Shown: positions 34,728 through 45,226 of the stretch, in pieces
Layout of the letters: each line of letters begins with the position of its first letter
Position numbering within the stretch: position 1 is the first letter of the stretch
Assembly (NCBI GenBank): GCA_038380435.1
Contig: JAWZYU010000018.1
Coordinates: forward strand, 51,051,751 to 51,115,750
Direction: 5' to 3'
DNA length: 64,000 bases
Source: Ryuthela nishihirai
Taxonomy: Eukaryota > Arthropoda > Arachnida > Araneae > Heptathelidae
Made by a program: the position numbers and the translations under genes
The notes under the pieces: model-generated
What the model saw: only the letters and a program-made list of their open reading frames with translations
Told to the model about the DNA's origin: nothing
Databases searched by the model: none

Positions 34728-35397
34728 GTATATATGTTACCGCTAAAGCTCGAAAGCCGTTAATGGGAACATTACCTAGCTAATCTGCAGATTAACTGAT
34801 TTGCTCCGTTAACGTGCGGAATCAAGAATTTTCCGCATTTTACCTAGGTAATGTGCACATTAACGGCTTCCGTATCGTTAAAGTTCAAAAGTTTGTTTCT
34901 CTCATAGTGGTGAATCTCGAATATGAATTTTCGTGTCACGTGATTCACTCGTCCGCATTATAAAAAACGCCCCGGATGAGCGGAGGCCAAGTGAGAACGA
35001 ATCGGTAAAGTGATTCATTCTTGATAACGAATCACTAAAATGATTCGTTCTCACTTGGCCTGCTCATTTTGGAGGCGTTTTTTATAATTCGGACGACTGA
35101 TTCATGTCGACAGAGAGATGACCCTGGTTTCAACTCTACTCTCGGACACTAGATAAATAACATTATGTTAATTTAAGCGTACAGAAACGTTCCTATTGTT
35201 CCAGCAAAGATCTTATTTTCACTTTAACGAGTGCCTAGTAGGTAATGTGCAGATTATCCAGGTAATTTGCAGATTACCTAGGTAATTTGAGAAATGAAAC
35301 AATTTTCCGCACGTTAACGGATCACCCTAGTTAATCTGCACAATACCTAGATAATCTGTAGAATAACTGATTTCTGCACTTTAGCGGTAACATATAT
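34728..35397. mobile_element. Foldback DNA element with GTTACCGCTAAAG termini
   Basis: Inverted termini TATATGTTACCGCTAAAG (34732) and CTTTAGCGGTAACATATA (35381). Each half has subterminal repeats of ACCTAGGTAAT(G/T)TGCAGATTA and TTAACGTGCGGA. The centre (about 34940-35105) is a second hairpin: ATTATAAAAAACGCC with its inverse GGCGTTTTTTATAAT, and GGCCAAGTGAGAACGAATC with its inverse. It has no coding capacity and could be one complex foldback element or one MITE nested in another. Confidence 0.8.
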
Positions 35398-35770
35398 AAG
35401 GATGCGAAGTCAATGACTAAAACCAAGAAGTTTAATGTTTGTCAATCATGTTTAACTTTGCTATGCGGGGATAATTTTTCGAACACTAGACCATGTGAAA
35501 ATGGTCACAAAACAGTAGTGCGAGAAGGGTTTACAAATGCTACAGCCATTGAACGTCCACTCAAAACAATAAAATCAACATGGAACAAATGAACAAATAA
35601 CATCAGCTTCGCTGATCGGTCAAAGAGGAACAAGAAGAAATACTGAAACTAAGAGAGAATAAGAAAAAAAATCTATCATAAACTGCGAAGTCAAAGTAAG
35701 GAATATAAAAATCTTAAGACGGGAAATGAAATTCCAGCAAAAGATACTTTTAGACCAAGGTGCATTGTAG
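35398..35770. other. Unassigned interval
   Basis: No recognised gene or repeat. Short lysine-rich frames have no motif. Confidence 0.4.
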
Positions 35771-36345
35771 TAGGTGGTCATATTATTTTGATACTAGATC
35801 GTGTGGGCTCACTCACGGAAATATTGAGCGTGTGCAGTTACCGTTCACAGCAAACTGGAGCGTGTGCAGTAACTGCACACGCTCTAGTTTGCTGTGAACG
35901 GTAACTGGAGCGTGTACAGTTGCTGTACACGCTCCAGCTATTTTTCCTGAATTCTGTAATCACGTGACACGTAGGTTGCCAGATATTTTTTCTGAATTCT
36001 GTAATCAACCATGGTGTTCGGATACTTTTTTCAGCGACTGTAGGTAGTCATATTATTTTGATACTAGATCGTGTGGGCTCACTCACGGAAATATTGAGCG
36101 TGTGCAGTTACCGTTCACAGCAAACTGGAGCGTGTGCAGTAACTGCACACGCTCCAGTTTGCTGTGAACGGTAACTGGAGCGTGTACAGTTACTGTACAC
36201 GCTCCAGATATTTTTCCTGAATTCTGTAATCACGTGACACGAAGGTTGCCAGATCACTAATTTCTTAAAAAAATCGTTGCCAGATATTTTTTCTGAATTC
36301 TGTAATCAACCATAGTGTTCGGATACTTTTTTGAGCGACTGTACC
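35771..36345. mobile_element. Tandem pair of palindrome-rich Tc1/mariner-type MITE derivatives
   Basis: Two head-to-tail units (35771-36045 and 36046-36345) each begin with GGT(G/A)GTCATATTATTTTG and end with GGATACTTTTTT(C/G)AGCGACTGTA, the terminus of the MITE at 34309-34527. Each contains a 36-bp arm palindrome (35835-35870 with 35871-35907 in unit 1) immediately followed by a 15-bp arm palindrome (35905-35919 with 35923-35937). The left MITE terminus is missing in both. Unit 2 retains 24 bp (CACTAATTTCTTAAAAAAATCG region) lost in unit 1. Confidence 0.85.
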
Positions 36346-36489
36346 TGTCTGGAGACTCCCTTTGGGGGACATTCTATCTGGATTATTGACACAGAGAGGC
36401 AAGAATTTTTTTCTGCTATTTACGACAAATCCAGTCCCCAAATCGATTTGTTTAAACAGAAACCGTAAGACTTAAAACGTAAGTTAAAA

Positions 36490-36552
36490 AAAAAATTAAT
36501 AAATAAATACCTCCTTAAGCAACTGCTTGCCACAGAGGTCTGACAGGAGTTT
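36490..36552 (-). mobile_element. SINE-2 copy c, 3' fragment
   Basis: Only the tail and body start (TAAGCAACTGCTTGCCACAG, AGGTCTGACAGGAG) are present after an AATAAATAAATA tail. The rest of the element is missing. Confidence 0.75.
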
Positions 36553-36944
36553 TCCAGTAAAACGAAGAGCATGTTAAGATGAAACAAGTCTCAGTTGTTA
36601 CTTTCAAAAACTCAACGAGGAAAGGATTGAAGAGAGATCATTATTCACTGATATTTGCAGAGGTGAAAAGAAGAATTCAGTGATAACTGCTATGTTGCTT
36701 CGTTCTGGTGTATCTTGAAGAACATACAGTCTCATAGTATCATAAATAAGAATATCGACAAAGCATTATTCTTGCCTTTCACTAATTCCAATCTTTAGCA
36801 AGATATAAAAAGAACCTTTACATTGTACTTATATCAGAGGATTTCTTGTATTTCAAAGTTCAGGAAAAAGACTATCGCACATTATCAATAAGATAAGATG
36901 ATAATGGGAATACTATTGACTGGAAGGAAATGGAGAAAAAAAAT

Positions 36945-37135
36945 GAACATCCCCTCAAGCATCTGCTTGCCACAGAGGTCTGGCAGGAGATTAATACGCC
37001 AGATTATCTACAGGAAGATTGTTGAGAATGGCAGAATCTCAGCAAAAATCAACACAAGCAAACATGTCATATTCGGGGCTCGTACCCAGGCCCCCCCTTT
37101 GATCAGTAGCCAGGCACACTAGCACTCTGATACGG
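36945..37135 (-). mobile_element. SINE-2 copy d
   Basis: Nearly full-length but diverged: CCTCAAGCATCTGCTTGCCA body end, GGGGCTCGTACCCAGG (box B region) and GATCAGTAGCCAGGCACACT (head). An open frame through it is not a gene. Confidence 0.8.
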
Positions 37136-37767
37136 GACAACTATGCAAATCGTAACGGAAAAAAAACCAGGAAAATATACGTATTATATAAAAAAATAAT
37201 TTAATTCCATTGGTAATCTACTTCCAAAATATCATAGTATTATCCTAACAACGGCAATCAATTTCTCCAGAAACGGTATCACGTAGGTTAAAACATCAAC
37301 CACCCAAATTATATCATGGTCATCACAACGACTTCATGGCGCTGTGTCCAGAAGAAATACCACTGATACGATTACCTGGAAAAGGTTAACTTTTTACAAG
37401 AATTTACCTTATTAAATTTACTTTTAATATTATTGCTTGACTTTTCTAATACTACAAAATATCCAAGGTTATATTACTTTAGATGGTAATATACTTTTAG
37501 AATAATATTTTATTCCATTGCAACATAATATTTATGGCTTTTTTTTTTCGTTCAAACGTCTAACCTATCACTATGTAGGTACAACAATTACAACTTTGTT
37601 TCCCTTAAAATGAGTAATTTTATTGGCAAAAACACATAAAATCGATAGGTCATCACAAATCAGTTCTAAAGTACAGGCGTAACTCACGGACAATGGTCAA
37701 CGAGGCACTACGGAGAAAAGCTGAAGTGGCCTGATTTAATGGTGAATATCACCTTTTATTTTAATAT
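37136..37767. other. AT-rich interval, nothing recognised
   Basis: No gene is recognised and there is no obvious repeat. Confidence 0.45.
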
Positions 37768-37778
37768 CGATAATTATG

Positions 37779-38137
37779 GGTTGGGTTGAGTACTTCTGAG
37801 CGGCACTTTTTTGCACACCATGGGTTAAATGGCCAGATCACATGGACCCGAAGGCTCAGAGAATGTTGGGGGAAGGGACACACTGGAACAGCTGTTGGGA
37901 GACAGATGGTAGCCTCCCGTCAAGGCCATCCAGCGTGTTCTTTAACGTGCACAGGGTATGGCTCTCCCGCACCGGGCCACGGCTTAACGTCTCATCCGAC
38001 GGACGGCGGCCTTTCCAAGCCCATCAGTGTCCCCTACTGACCGTGGGCAGGGCGGGGAATTTTGCAGAGATAAATCTCAACGCTGACCCAGCTGGGACTC
38101 GAATCTGGGAACAACACATTACGAGCCACCCAGCCCC
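37779..38137 (-). mobile_element. SINE-1 copy 4, head partly deleted
   Basis: The target-site duplication CGATAATTATG is exact (37768-37778 and 38138-38148). About 20 bp of the tRNA-like head (CTGGCGCGCTACCGACTGAG in this orientation) is missing, removing box A, so the copy cannot be transcribed from its own promoter. Confidence 0.93.
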
Positions 38138-38260
38138 CGATAATTATGAGTCAATACACCCTATACTATACATTACGTTTTCTTATACAATTACGTCAGT
38201 TACATTGGTTTAACTTCAAAAACCAACCCAAGTCTTAAGATGAAATTGATCAGAATCGAT

Positions 38261-39057
38261 TTAAAGACTTAAAAAATTGACCAGATATGATAAAAGATAC
38301 ACGAAATCTTTAAATCGCTTTACTGTAAAGTTATTAAACTGAGATATTCCTCTTCGTCTTTTCAGCGACGAATTGTCATATCCAATTTCAGCTCCACTAT
38401 ATAAATTGGCATTCCTAACAGAACTAGTCCATTTGCAGCTAATTAATATATAATCAATCATATTCTTATGCAGCCCATCTGGTGAAACCCACATTTACTT
38501 ATGATGTCGCAGTGCTTAAAATAAGTGTTAGTTATTCTCAAACCATTAAGTTTACTTACCTGTAAGAGACATTGCCCATTGCCATTGCAGCTGCCAATAC
38601 CAAAGGAACATATCAGCCTTCGCCAAAGATCAGAGTCAGTATCAACTTTAGCATTGAAATCCCCTGGAACAATGGTAATATCTCCTTTCTTCACAGGATT
38701 CAAAATATCCTGAAGTTTTCCGTAAAAATTATCATACTCATCGGCATTCTCAGTAGGCGAATAACAATAGGAAACATTCAAGTCTTTAATGCTTGTCTGA
38801 AATTTAGTTGTAAGAAACCTTCCATTAATGCATTCATATCTTAGAAGAGCATCACTGGCGTGTCTGCTGAAAAGCAAACCTACACCTTGGAGATGCTTTT
38901 TATATTCCCTCCCTAAAAAGAGAAATTTAAAGTTATATTTAAGAATCTGACCTTTATCTGTCCATCTCCATCGAGAATATCTAAGTTGTAATGGTGAAAT
39001 TCTTGTGTGAGGATATGAAGAAAATAATCTCTTTGTACAGTCCTCGCATTCCAACAA
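38261..39057 (-). pseudogene. Copy F endonuclease fragment
   Basis: 39057-38458 is an almost open frame with YECINGRFLTTKFQTSIKDL, VPGDFNAKVDTDSDLW and GSCNGNGQCLLQVSKLNGL; 38494-38261 continues with WVSPDGLHKNMIDYILISCK before the element ends. The N-terminal QET block is damaged (a deletion near 38970 removes LGLQET), and GDFN is intact. Confidence 0.8.
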
Positions 39058-39085
39058 CCTGTGGAGAGAAAATGGTTAGTGGGAT

Positions 39086-39149
39086 GTTTGAAACTATGTT
39101 TATTGAGAGAGTATTTTTTTAATCTCTCTCAATAAACATAGTTTCAAAC
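39086..39149. repeat. Perfect 26-bp hairpin in RTE copy F
   Basis: The arms 39086-39111 and 39124-39149 are exact reverse complements with a 12-nt loop. The left arm is normal leader sequence; the inverse and further partial direct copies (39168-39216, AACTATGTTTATTTAG twice) are additions not found in copies A, B, D or G. Confidence 0.9.
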
Positions 39150-39447
39150 TATTTTATTGAGAGAGATGTTTATTTAGAAACTATGTTTATTTAGAAACTA
39201 TGTTTATTGAGAGAGGAAATGACGTCAGTATCAAATAGACCCCCAATCACAGGGATGAGGTAAAGACCTGTTTACCCCATTACTAAAAACTGAAACCATC
39301 TACACGGAAGACTTCCTCCAATGTAGGTTTGACGATGCCCGTAGAAGCAATAGCTCAGATATATGCGATGACCTCTGATCCAAATTATCCACCAGCTGAT
39401 AAAACGTATTTTCTGAATCTATTCATTTGGGGCTGTCGATCCACAAA

Positions 39448-39649
39448 TAAATAAATACCCCCTCAAGCAGCTGCTTGCCACAGACGTCTGACAGGAGCCT
39501 GTCAGTTTATATGCCATAGTAGAAGGTCTGAGAGGATGGCAGGCCCTCAGTAGAAAAACGACACAAACAGCCATGCCTTACCCGGGGCTCAAACTCAGGT
39601 CCCTTAGATCAGTAGCCAAGCGCGCTAACCACTCGACCATGGGACGGCA
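39448..39649 (-). mobile_element. SINE-2 copy e, inserted in RTE copy F
   Basis: Complete element defined by an exact 13-bp target-site duplication GTCGATCCACAAA (39435-39447 and 39650-39662). This fixes SINE-2 as about 200 bp with a TAAATAAATA-type tail and a tRNA-like head (CGAGTGGTTAGCGCGCTTGG on the minus strand). Confidence 0.95.
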
Positions 39650-39730
39650 GTCGATCCACAAAGAAACAGAAAACACAGCGGAAGATTTCCACTCAACAGA
39701 AGCCCACCAGTACAGCAAATTCAGGATCAT

Positions 39731-39778
39731 CTAACGGGAATGGAATAAAGCTCAGAGCCATTATTCCATTCCCGTTAG
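39731..39778. repeat. Perfect 18-bp hairpin around a conserved RTE motif
   Basis: The arms 39731-39748 and 39761-39778 are exact inverses around AGCTCAGAGCCA, a sequence also found without the arms in copies A and D. Both arms (TAACGGGAATGGAATAA) are foreign to the element. Confidence 0.88.
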
Positions 39779-40050
39779 TGAATATTAGTTAAAAACACCG
39801 GACCCTGTGTGGTTGACCAATCCTCAGAAGGGTAGGAATAAAAAGAAAGGTAGCCGTAACAGTCCAGATTAGTAGGCCACACTGATCTGGCAGCCATTCT
39901 CTTCCGTTCGCTTCCACAAGAGAGCATCTCTTTTGAAAGGTATTAACGGTCTGCACTTCCAGAAGGCGGAGTCAAACTTTACGTGCTAAGCCTGGCTTTT
40001 CTGTGTATCATCACAGAAGCTCTCCTTCCAGTGAATACCTAGCTCCCAAA

Positions 40051-41404
40051 ATGTGTAATTGATTATCTGAAATCATTTGAAGAGTAAACTATCACTTATT
40101 CTCAGACATTATTATTATTAATAGATAAATATTATTATTAACAGGTAAAGAGGCGTTTATAGAAAATTGATATTGAGATCGGACAGTGATCACACGTGTC
40201 AAGTGATTCAAAAAATGTGAATGGTATCCCCCAGCGAAAAATTGATATTGAAATTCATTATTATTATTAGATAAAGAGGCATTTATAGAAAATTGAAGAA
40301 TATTTTTATTATTTCCAGGTCTCCTTCATCAATGTGCTTCAGAAAAAAACTTTAGTAAGGACTTCATTTACTTAGTAGAAGAAAAAAATGCTTCGACTTC
40401 TGAAAATTATATTTTACCGATATCAGAGGATCAACTTAATAACTATTGCACGTGAGTAGCTTATTTTCTTCGCTTTATTCGTATTTCACATTACAGAGCT
40501 CATTAGCCAATCTCGTCACCTTGGTTGTATACATGGAAACCTTTGACTGGAAGAGTGGTTAATGCATTAACCCATCCTTCCAGTAGATATACAGTATAGT
40601 GTAATAGCCGTAACTGGTAAAGTGTCGATTAGATCATCACTACAGTTTCAGTGTACATATTCAATTTCCATGATTACTCTAAGACACTCAGTGTCACAGA
40701 ACTTGACTTTTGTTACAGTGAACATATTGTTAAAATTTGTTTTTAAACAGGAAACATTGAGCGTGAGTTCAAAAGAATATTTTGCAACAAAAATTCATAA
40801 ATGAACTAATTTATTACAAAAGTATAAAAATCACATGTATAAAGTAAATTCAACTAACAATTAATCCTTCATCAGTATGAAGCTAAATGATCAAAAGAAT
40901 ATTTCACATTACCCACCAATACTTCAAATAATCGTATTACAATTCTTACAGTCTCTGTTTTAAAGCATAAAGGAAAACGTTTACAACATTTAATCAATGA
41001 CACAATTATCTTCGCAAATAAACCTGTAAATTTCAAGATTAACGTTACCAATTTTTTTTACATATAAAGATCACCACGCATCAGACGATGAATTTTTCTT
41101 TCGAAGAATTTAAAGCCCGTCAGCTGCTTGCTCGACTAGCATAATATCTTTTCGGTTTGATCTCCAAGAACAACTTTCCTAAGATTAACTTAACACTTAT
41201 TCATTAAAAGAAAAATTAAAATACACTTTCAGCCACTACCGACAACTATTCAATTCTCTCTTTTAAGCATCGTTAAATATTCAAGTTTTCCTCTGTTCCA
41301 ATCACCTAGTGACGTAATTCTGATGCTGAAATACAAGACGAGCATCAAAATGATGCACCACATCATGGTTTTATTTTTGATCGTTCATCTGTCGTAACAA
41401 TATA
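40051..41404. other. Unassigned interval with a filler-like insertion
   Basis: Mostly AT-rich, no gene recognised. At 40171-40256, GAAAATTGATATTGA flanks a 50-bp piece assembled from two parts of the Tc1-like element at 41405-42886 (AGTGATCACACGTGT, inverted relative to 42776-42795; and AATGGTATCCCCCAGCG, direct, as at 42622-42638). TAAAGAGGC(G/A)TTTATAGAAAATTGA is also duplicated (40146 and 40262). Confidence 0.6.
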
Positions 41405-42886
41405 TACTGGTGGAAATTTAAAAAAGAAAAATCCAGAAGGAATTCCTTTCGGAACGTCATATTATAATATGTTAATAGTTAAGAGCAGCAGAAACCGTGA
41501 TCCAAGATTGACAGCCATTGGATGAAATAATGACGTCACTGAGGACAACATGCAAGTGTACGCGGCGCGTATTTAAGGACTAGGGAGTGAAGAAAGTAGT
41601 TATTCTTCTTGTGTCGTGTTGTTCAGTGCTCTTTGAAAAGGTTACCATGCTTGGACAACGCAAGTGCGCAACATTTGTTCAGTTAGCGGAGTTTGAGCAT
41701 GGTCGTTTAGTGGGTCTTTGGTAAGCAGGTTGGTCTGTTCCTCACATTGTACACCGCATTGGGGTGAGGGTATCGGCAGTGGTAACGATGGTGGCGCCGA
41801 TGGTCAGAAGAGCATTCGCACATTCACAGACATGATTCCGGGCAACACAGAGTTACGGACACGAGAGGATCAGCGTATCAAGAAGGCGTCGGTGGCAGAG
41901 CGGATGGCTATAGCATCACAAATTCGATTCTCTGTCGAATTTCTATTATTAAAAAATTTCTGGTATGAAAAATTTCTGAGAGAAATAGAGTGTCTACTAG
42001 AACGATACGCAATTGTCTTCTGGAAGCAGAACTACGGGCACGCGTGCCACTAGTACGGTTACCACTGTCACCTCATCACTGTCGAGCAGGTTTGAGGTGG
42101 TGTCAAGAACGAGTTCATTGAAGGAAATAATGGCAGTCTGTGGTTTTCAGTGATGAGAGCAGATTTAGAAGCCTCTGATGGTCGTTTATACGTCCGAAGG
42201 AGACAAGGTGAGTGGCTTCTGCCATCGTGCATCTGCCAGTGACACACAGGACCCACGCTGGGCATCATGGGTGGGGAGCGATTAGCTCTCACTCTCGTAC
42301 GTGTCTTGTGTTTGTACAGGGTACACTGAATTTTTTTTGGTACGTCAGCAATACGTACGTCAGCGATATCGTACAGCCGGTCGTCGTGCCATATTTGAGT
42401 GTAATACCAAATGCGATATTCCAGCAAGATAACGCCCATCCACACTCCGCCCGGTCAACTCAACATGCTCTTCAGCAGTGCACCAACTCCCTTGGCCAGC
42501 ACGCTCTCCGGACTTGTTTCTAATCAAACATGTCTGGGACTGGATCGGACAAAGACTCTTTCGCAGACCGCGGTAAGCAACGACCATCGCTGAATTACGC
42601 GTCCAAGTTGAAAATGCATGGAATGGTATCCCCCAGCGTGTATCCAGCATTTGTACAACCGATTGCATGCCAGATTGGAAGCTTGTATTGCTGCTCGAGG
42701 TGGTTCAACACTCCATTAAAATGTGCCTCCTGTAAAATGTAATGCTCACTAAAAGGCAAAATAAACATTGAATCACTTCACACGTGTGATCACTACCCTT
42801 TCTCGACAAGTTGTTTCTACTAAATAAATCTCATAGATTACACTACAATTGTTAATGGTGTTCTTTTCTCAATTTCTGCCAGTGCA
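41405..42886 (+). pseudogene. Tc1-like transposon with broken transposase
   Basis: The ends are inverted repeats: CTGGTGGAAATTTAAAAAAG (41407) and CTTTTCTCAATTTCTGCCAG (42864-42883). The N-terminal frame holds QLAEFEHGRLVGLW then a stop and AGWS (about 41670-41735), a Tc1 helix-turn-helix pattern. VVFSDESRF (about 42143-42170) has the first catalytic Asp, and a 1-bp shift leads to SDGRLYVRRRQG. 42212-42523 carries GWGAISSHSRTCLVF and FQQDNAHPHSAR with the second catalytic Asp. The final Glu block reads HVWDWIGQRL out of frame near 42530. It differs from the 8490/33290 family in sequence and termini. Confidence 0.87.
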
Positions 42887-43286
42887 TTTCATGAGTTAAC
42901 TTGCATACGCTAGTAGTAGCTTCTCCATTTATGTATCTTTGTGTGACTTACGAACTCAAAAAAACACCATCTTTATTGGCGTAGTGGGTAAAGTGCCAGT
43001 CAAGAATCCTTAGGTTTGGAAATTAACACTGTTGAGCTATTCTTTACTATACATATATGGGCTTGTACCTGGGAGGCTCCTTTGGGAGGCTCTGAGCACT
43101 CTAAAACGAGGATCTTTGCGGTTTTTGGTTCAACATTGAGCTATGAATATCGTAACGATTTTTATCAGAAACAATTAAAAAAGCCGGTTGGCAGACGATA
43201 ATTTCAAAGCACTGATTCAATTCAAATGCTCTAAGACATTTCAGATTTGATTACGTTGGTCGAGAAAAATCATACTGAAGAATGGC
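42887..43286. other. Unassigned interval
   Basis: No gene or repeat is recognised. A 61-codon frame (43016-43201) lacks motifs. Confidence 0.45.
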
Positions 43287-43475
43287 AAATTATTTTATTA
43301 ACAAGAATAAAAACATAACCTATAACGTATGAAAGATATATTCAAGTGTTTACATTAAAACTATCGAAAAGAATTATGAAAAACTAATTCTTTTTGATAG
43401 TTTAAATGTAAACACTTTAATATATCTATTATAAAGTTATACGATATGGTTTTATTCTTATTAATAAAATTATTT
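43287..43475. mobile_element. Foldback MITE-like hairpin
   Basis: The entire 189 bp folds on itself: AAATTATTTTATTAA at the left pairs with TTAATAAAATTATTT at the right. Inner blocks ACAAGAATAAAA.. , AGTGTTTACATT and ACTATC(G/A)AAAAGAATTA all have inverted partners around a GAAAAAC loop. The long near-perfect stem, AT-richness and lack of coding fit a foldback transposon. Confidence 0.82.
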
Positions 43476-43699
43476 GAGCTTTTTGTTTTTTTTTTACTTA
43501 TGGCTTTTGATTCAATAAAGATTATAATTTGCGACTCTCAAAATCTGTTGTTTTATCTTTTTTGGTATTTGGCATTTGACCAAAAAAAAAAGGTTTCCGG
43601 CCCCTGATATAGACGAATGTGAGTGATTGGCTCAATGGGGATTCTGGGATGGGGATTCCGCTAATTCAAACTATGGGGCCAAAATCGCACAGTTCCGAA

Positions 43700-44220
43700 T
43701 ACTTGCACTTATGGGTAATAAGGTGATAGATCTCGGAAAAAATCCGAAATTCGACCTCTGACATGTTCTTTAATGTCAAATAAGAGGTCAGATAGAGTTC
43801 AAACCTTGATCCACGAGTGCTAAAAACGTGGAAACTGATCCATAGAGGTATTTCGTTTCGTAGCGCTCAGAAATGTGAAATTTTGGATCCGATGTGTCCT
43901 TTGAAGTAAAAGGTCAAACTCAACCTATTGGTGCTAAATAGCTAAAAATTACTGCCTGGGGTATTTCATATCGTAAATCTCAGAAAAATTTTAAGAACTT
44001 TTGCACGCTGTAGGTCCTTTGAGGTCAAAGATCAAATTTATATATATCAATGTTAGAGAAGAGTAGTAAAATAAGTCTAGGCAGGAAATGAAAACATTGA
44101 CGTCTGGGGATATTTCAGGAATAGAGAACTAAAAATCACTGCCTGGGAATGATTTTGGGCCATAAAACTCAGAAACTTTGTGATATTTTGAACATGATGG
44201 GTTCTTCTAGGCAGGTACGT
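43700..44220. repeat. Degraded tandem repeat, unit about 125-130 bp
   Basis: At least three diverged units share the order CTCAGAAA - GTGA(A/T)ATTTTG - GATG(T/G)GTCCTTTGAAGT(C)AAAGGTCAAA - TGCTAAA - ACTGCCTGGGG - TATTTC. Spacing is irregular, so this is an old satellite-like array or repeated element, not coding. Confidence 0.65.
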
Positions 44221-44782
44221 ACCCAGGGGCGGTAGCACCCCTGCCCTCCCCGGGGTACGACCCTGCCTAGAGGGGACCTGAATCTCCACCCCCAAAAAGA
44301 GTCCTCTTATACGAAATCTCAAACTTGTCTACCTGCTCTAAAGGTGAAAAAAGATGATTTTGTATAATTTTATTTTAGCCCCATAGTATATGTCCGACGG
44401 TAAAATTTTATTTAAATTTTAAAACAATATAAAATTTTATTCCCTATGAAACATCATTTTAAATATTGCTGCCCTGCGGGATATTTTACAATTGGGGAAC
44501 CTTCTCAAGTCTTAAACTTAATTGTCTCATACCGCCTAGAAACTAAATTCTCAAATCCTCCTAAACCATTTCATCCTTTCGTTGCTTTTTCTACATATGC
44601 TGAATGAGCTAGCCATCTGTACATCGCATAAAAGATATGTACAATTCAATACAAATTAAAAGCAACTTCGAATAACGTTAGCTGTTATTTTTCGAAATGG
44701 GACCTTTAGCATTTTTTCCTCTCAAATTGTCTTTCATGGTCTTCAGAAAAGATCATTCAGCGTAACATGATATAACAACAGT
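44221..44782. other. Unassigned interval
   Basis: No gene is recognised. A minus-strand 81-codon frame (44077-44322) overlaps it and has no motif. A short inverted pair CTAGGCAGG...CCTGCCTAG lies at about 44208-44272. Confidence 0.45.
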
Positions 44783-45226
44783 GTGGTAGCTAGGCATAAA
44801 CTGGAAGAAGAGCTGTGTACCAATCCCTGGTGATGATGCACAGAACCGGCCAGGTCTAGCACCTAATGTCCGACCCCGCCTTCTCGTGGTGCAAGCCGTT
44901 AGTACCTTTCAAAAGAGATATTCTCTTTTGAAAGAGAACTGAAGGGGAGGGCTGCCAGTTCAGTATGGCCTACTGATCTGGTCATCTATGGCCACTTTTT
45001 TCTTTTTTTACACCCTGCTAACGAGTGGTCAACTTCACAGGGTCCTGGTGCTGACCATTTATACCTACTAAATTGGACTTGTTTATGGATTTGAGCTTGA
45101 TTATTGATCCTGGACTTGCTGCACTGGTAGGCCTCTGTTGAGGGAGAGTCTGCCGCTGTGTTTTCTGTTTGCTTCTGGGTTGCCAGCCCTAAGTGAACAG
45201 AGGCACGGGATACCTTATATCAGCTG

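Larger units (their letters stand above)
38375..40050 (-). mobile_element. RTE-type retrotransposon, copy F (5' half only)
   Basis: It contains the leader and endonuclease region but no RT; similarity ends at about 38375 just before the SDH block, so the 3' half is deleted. The 5' end (CTACCTAGCT-like, reads GGGAGCTAGGTATTCACTGG inverted) is near 40045. SINE-2 copy e and two palindromic insertions (39086-39149, 39731-39778) lie within it. Confidence 0.85.

Noticed and set aside
44077..44322. 81-codon minus-strand frame
   Set aside because: Overlaps the degraded tandem array and has no motif.
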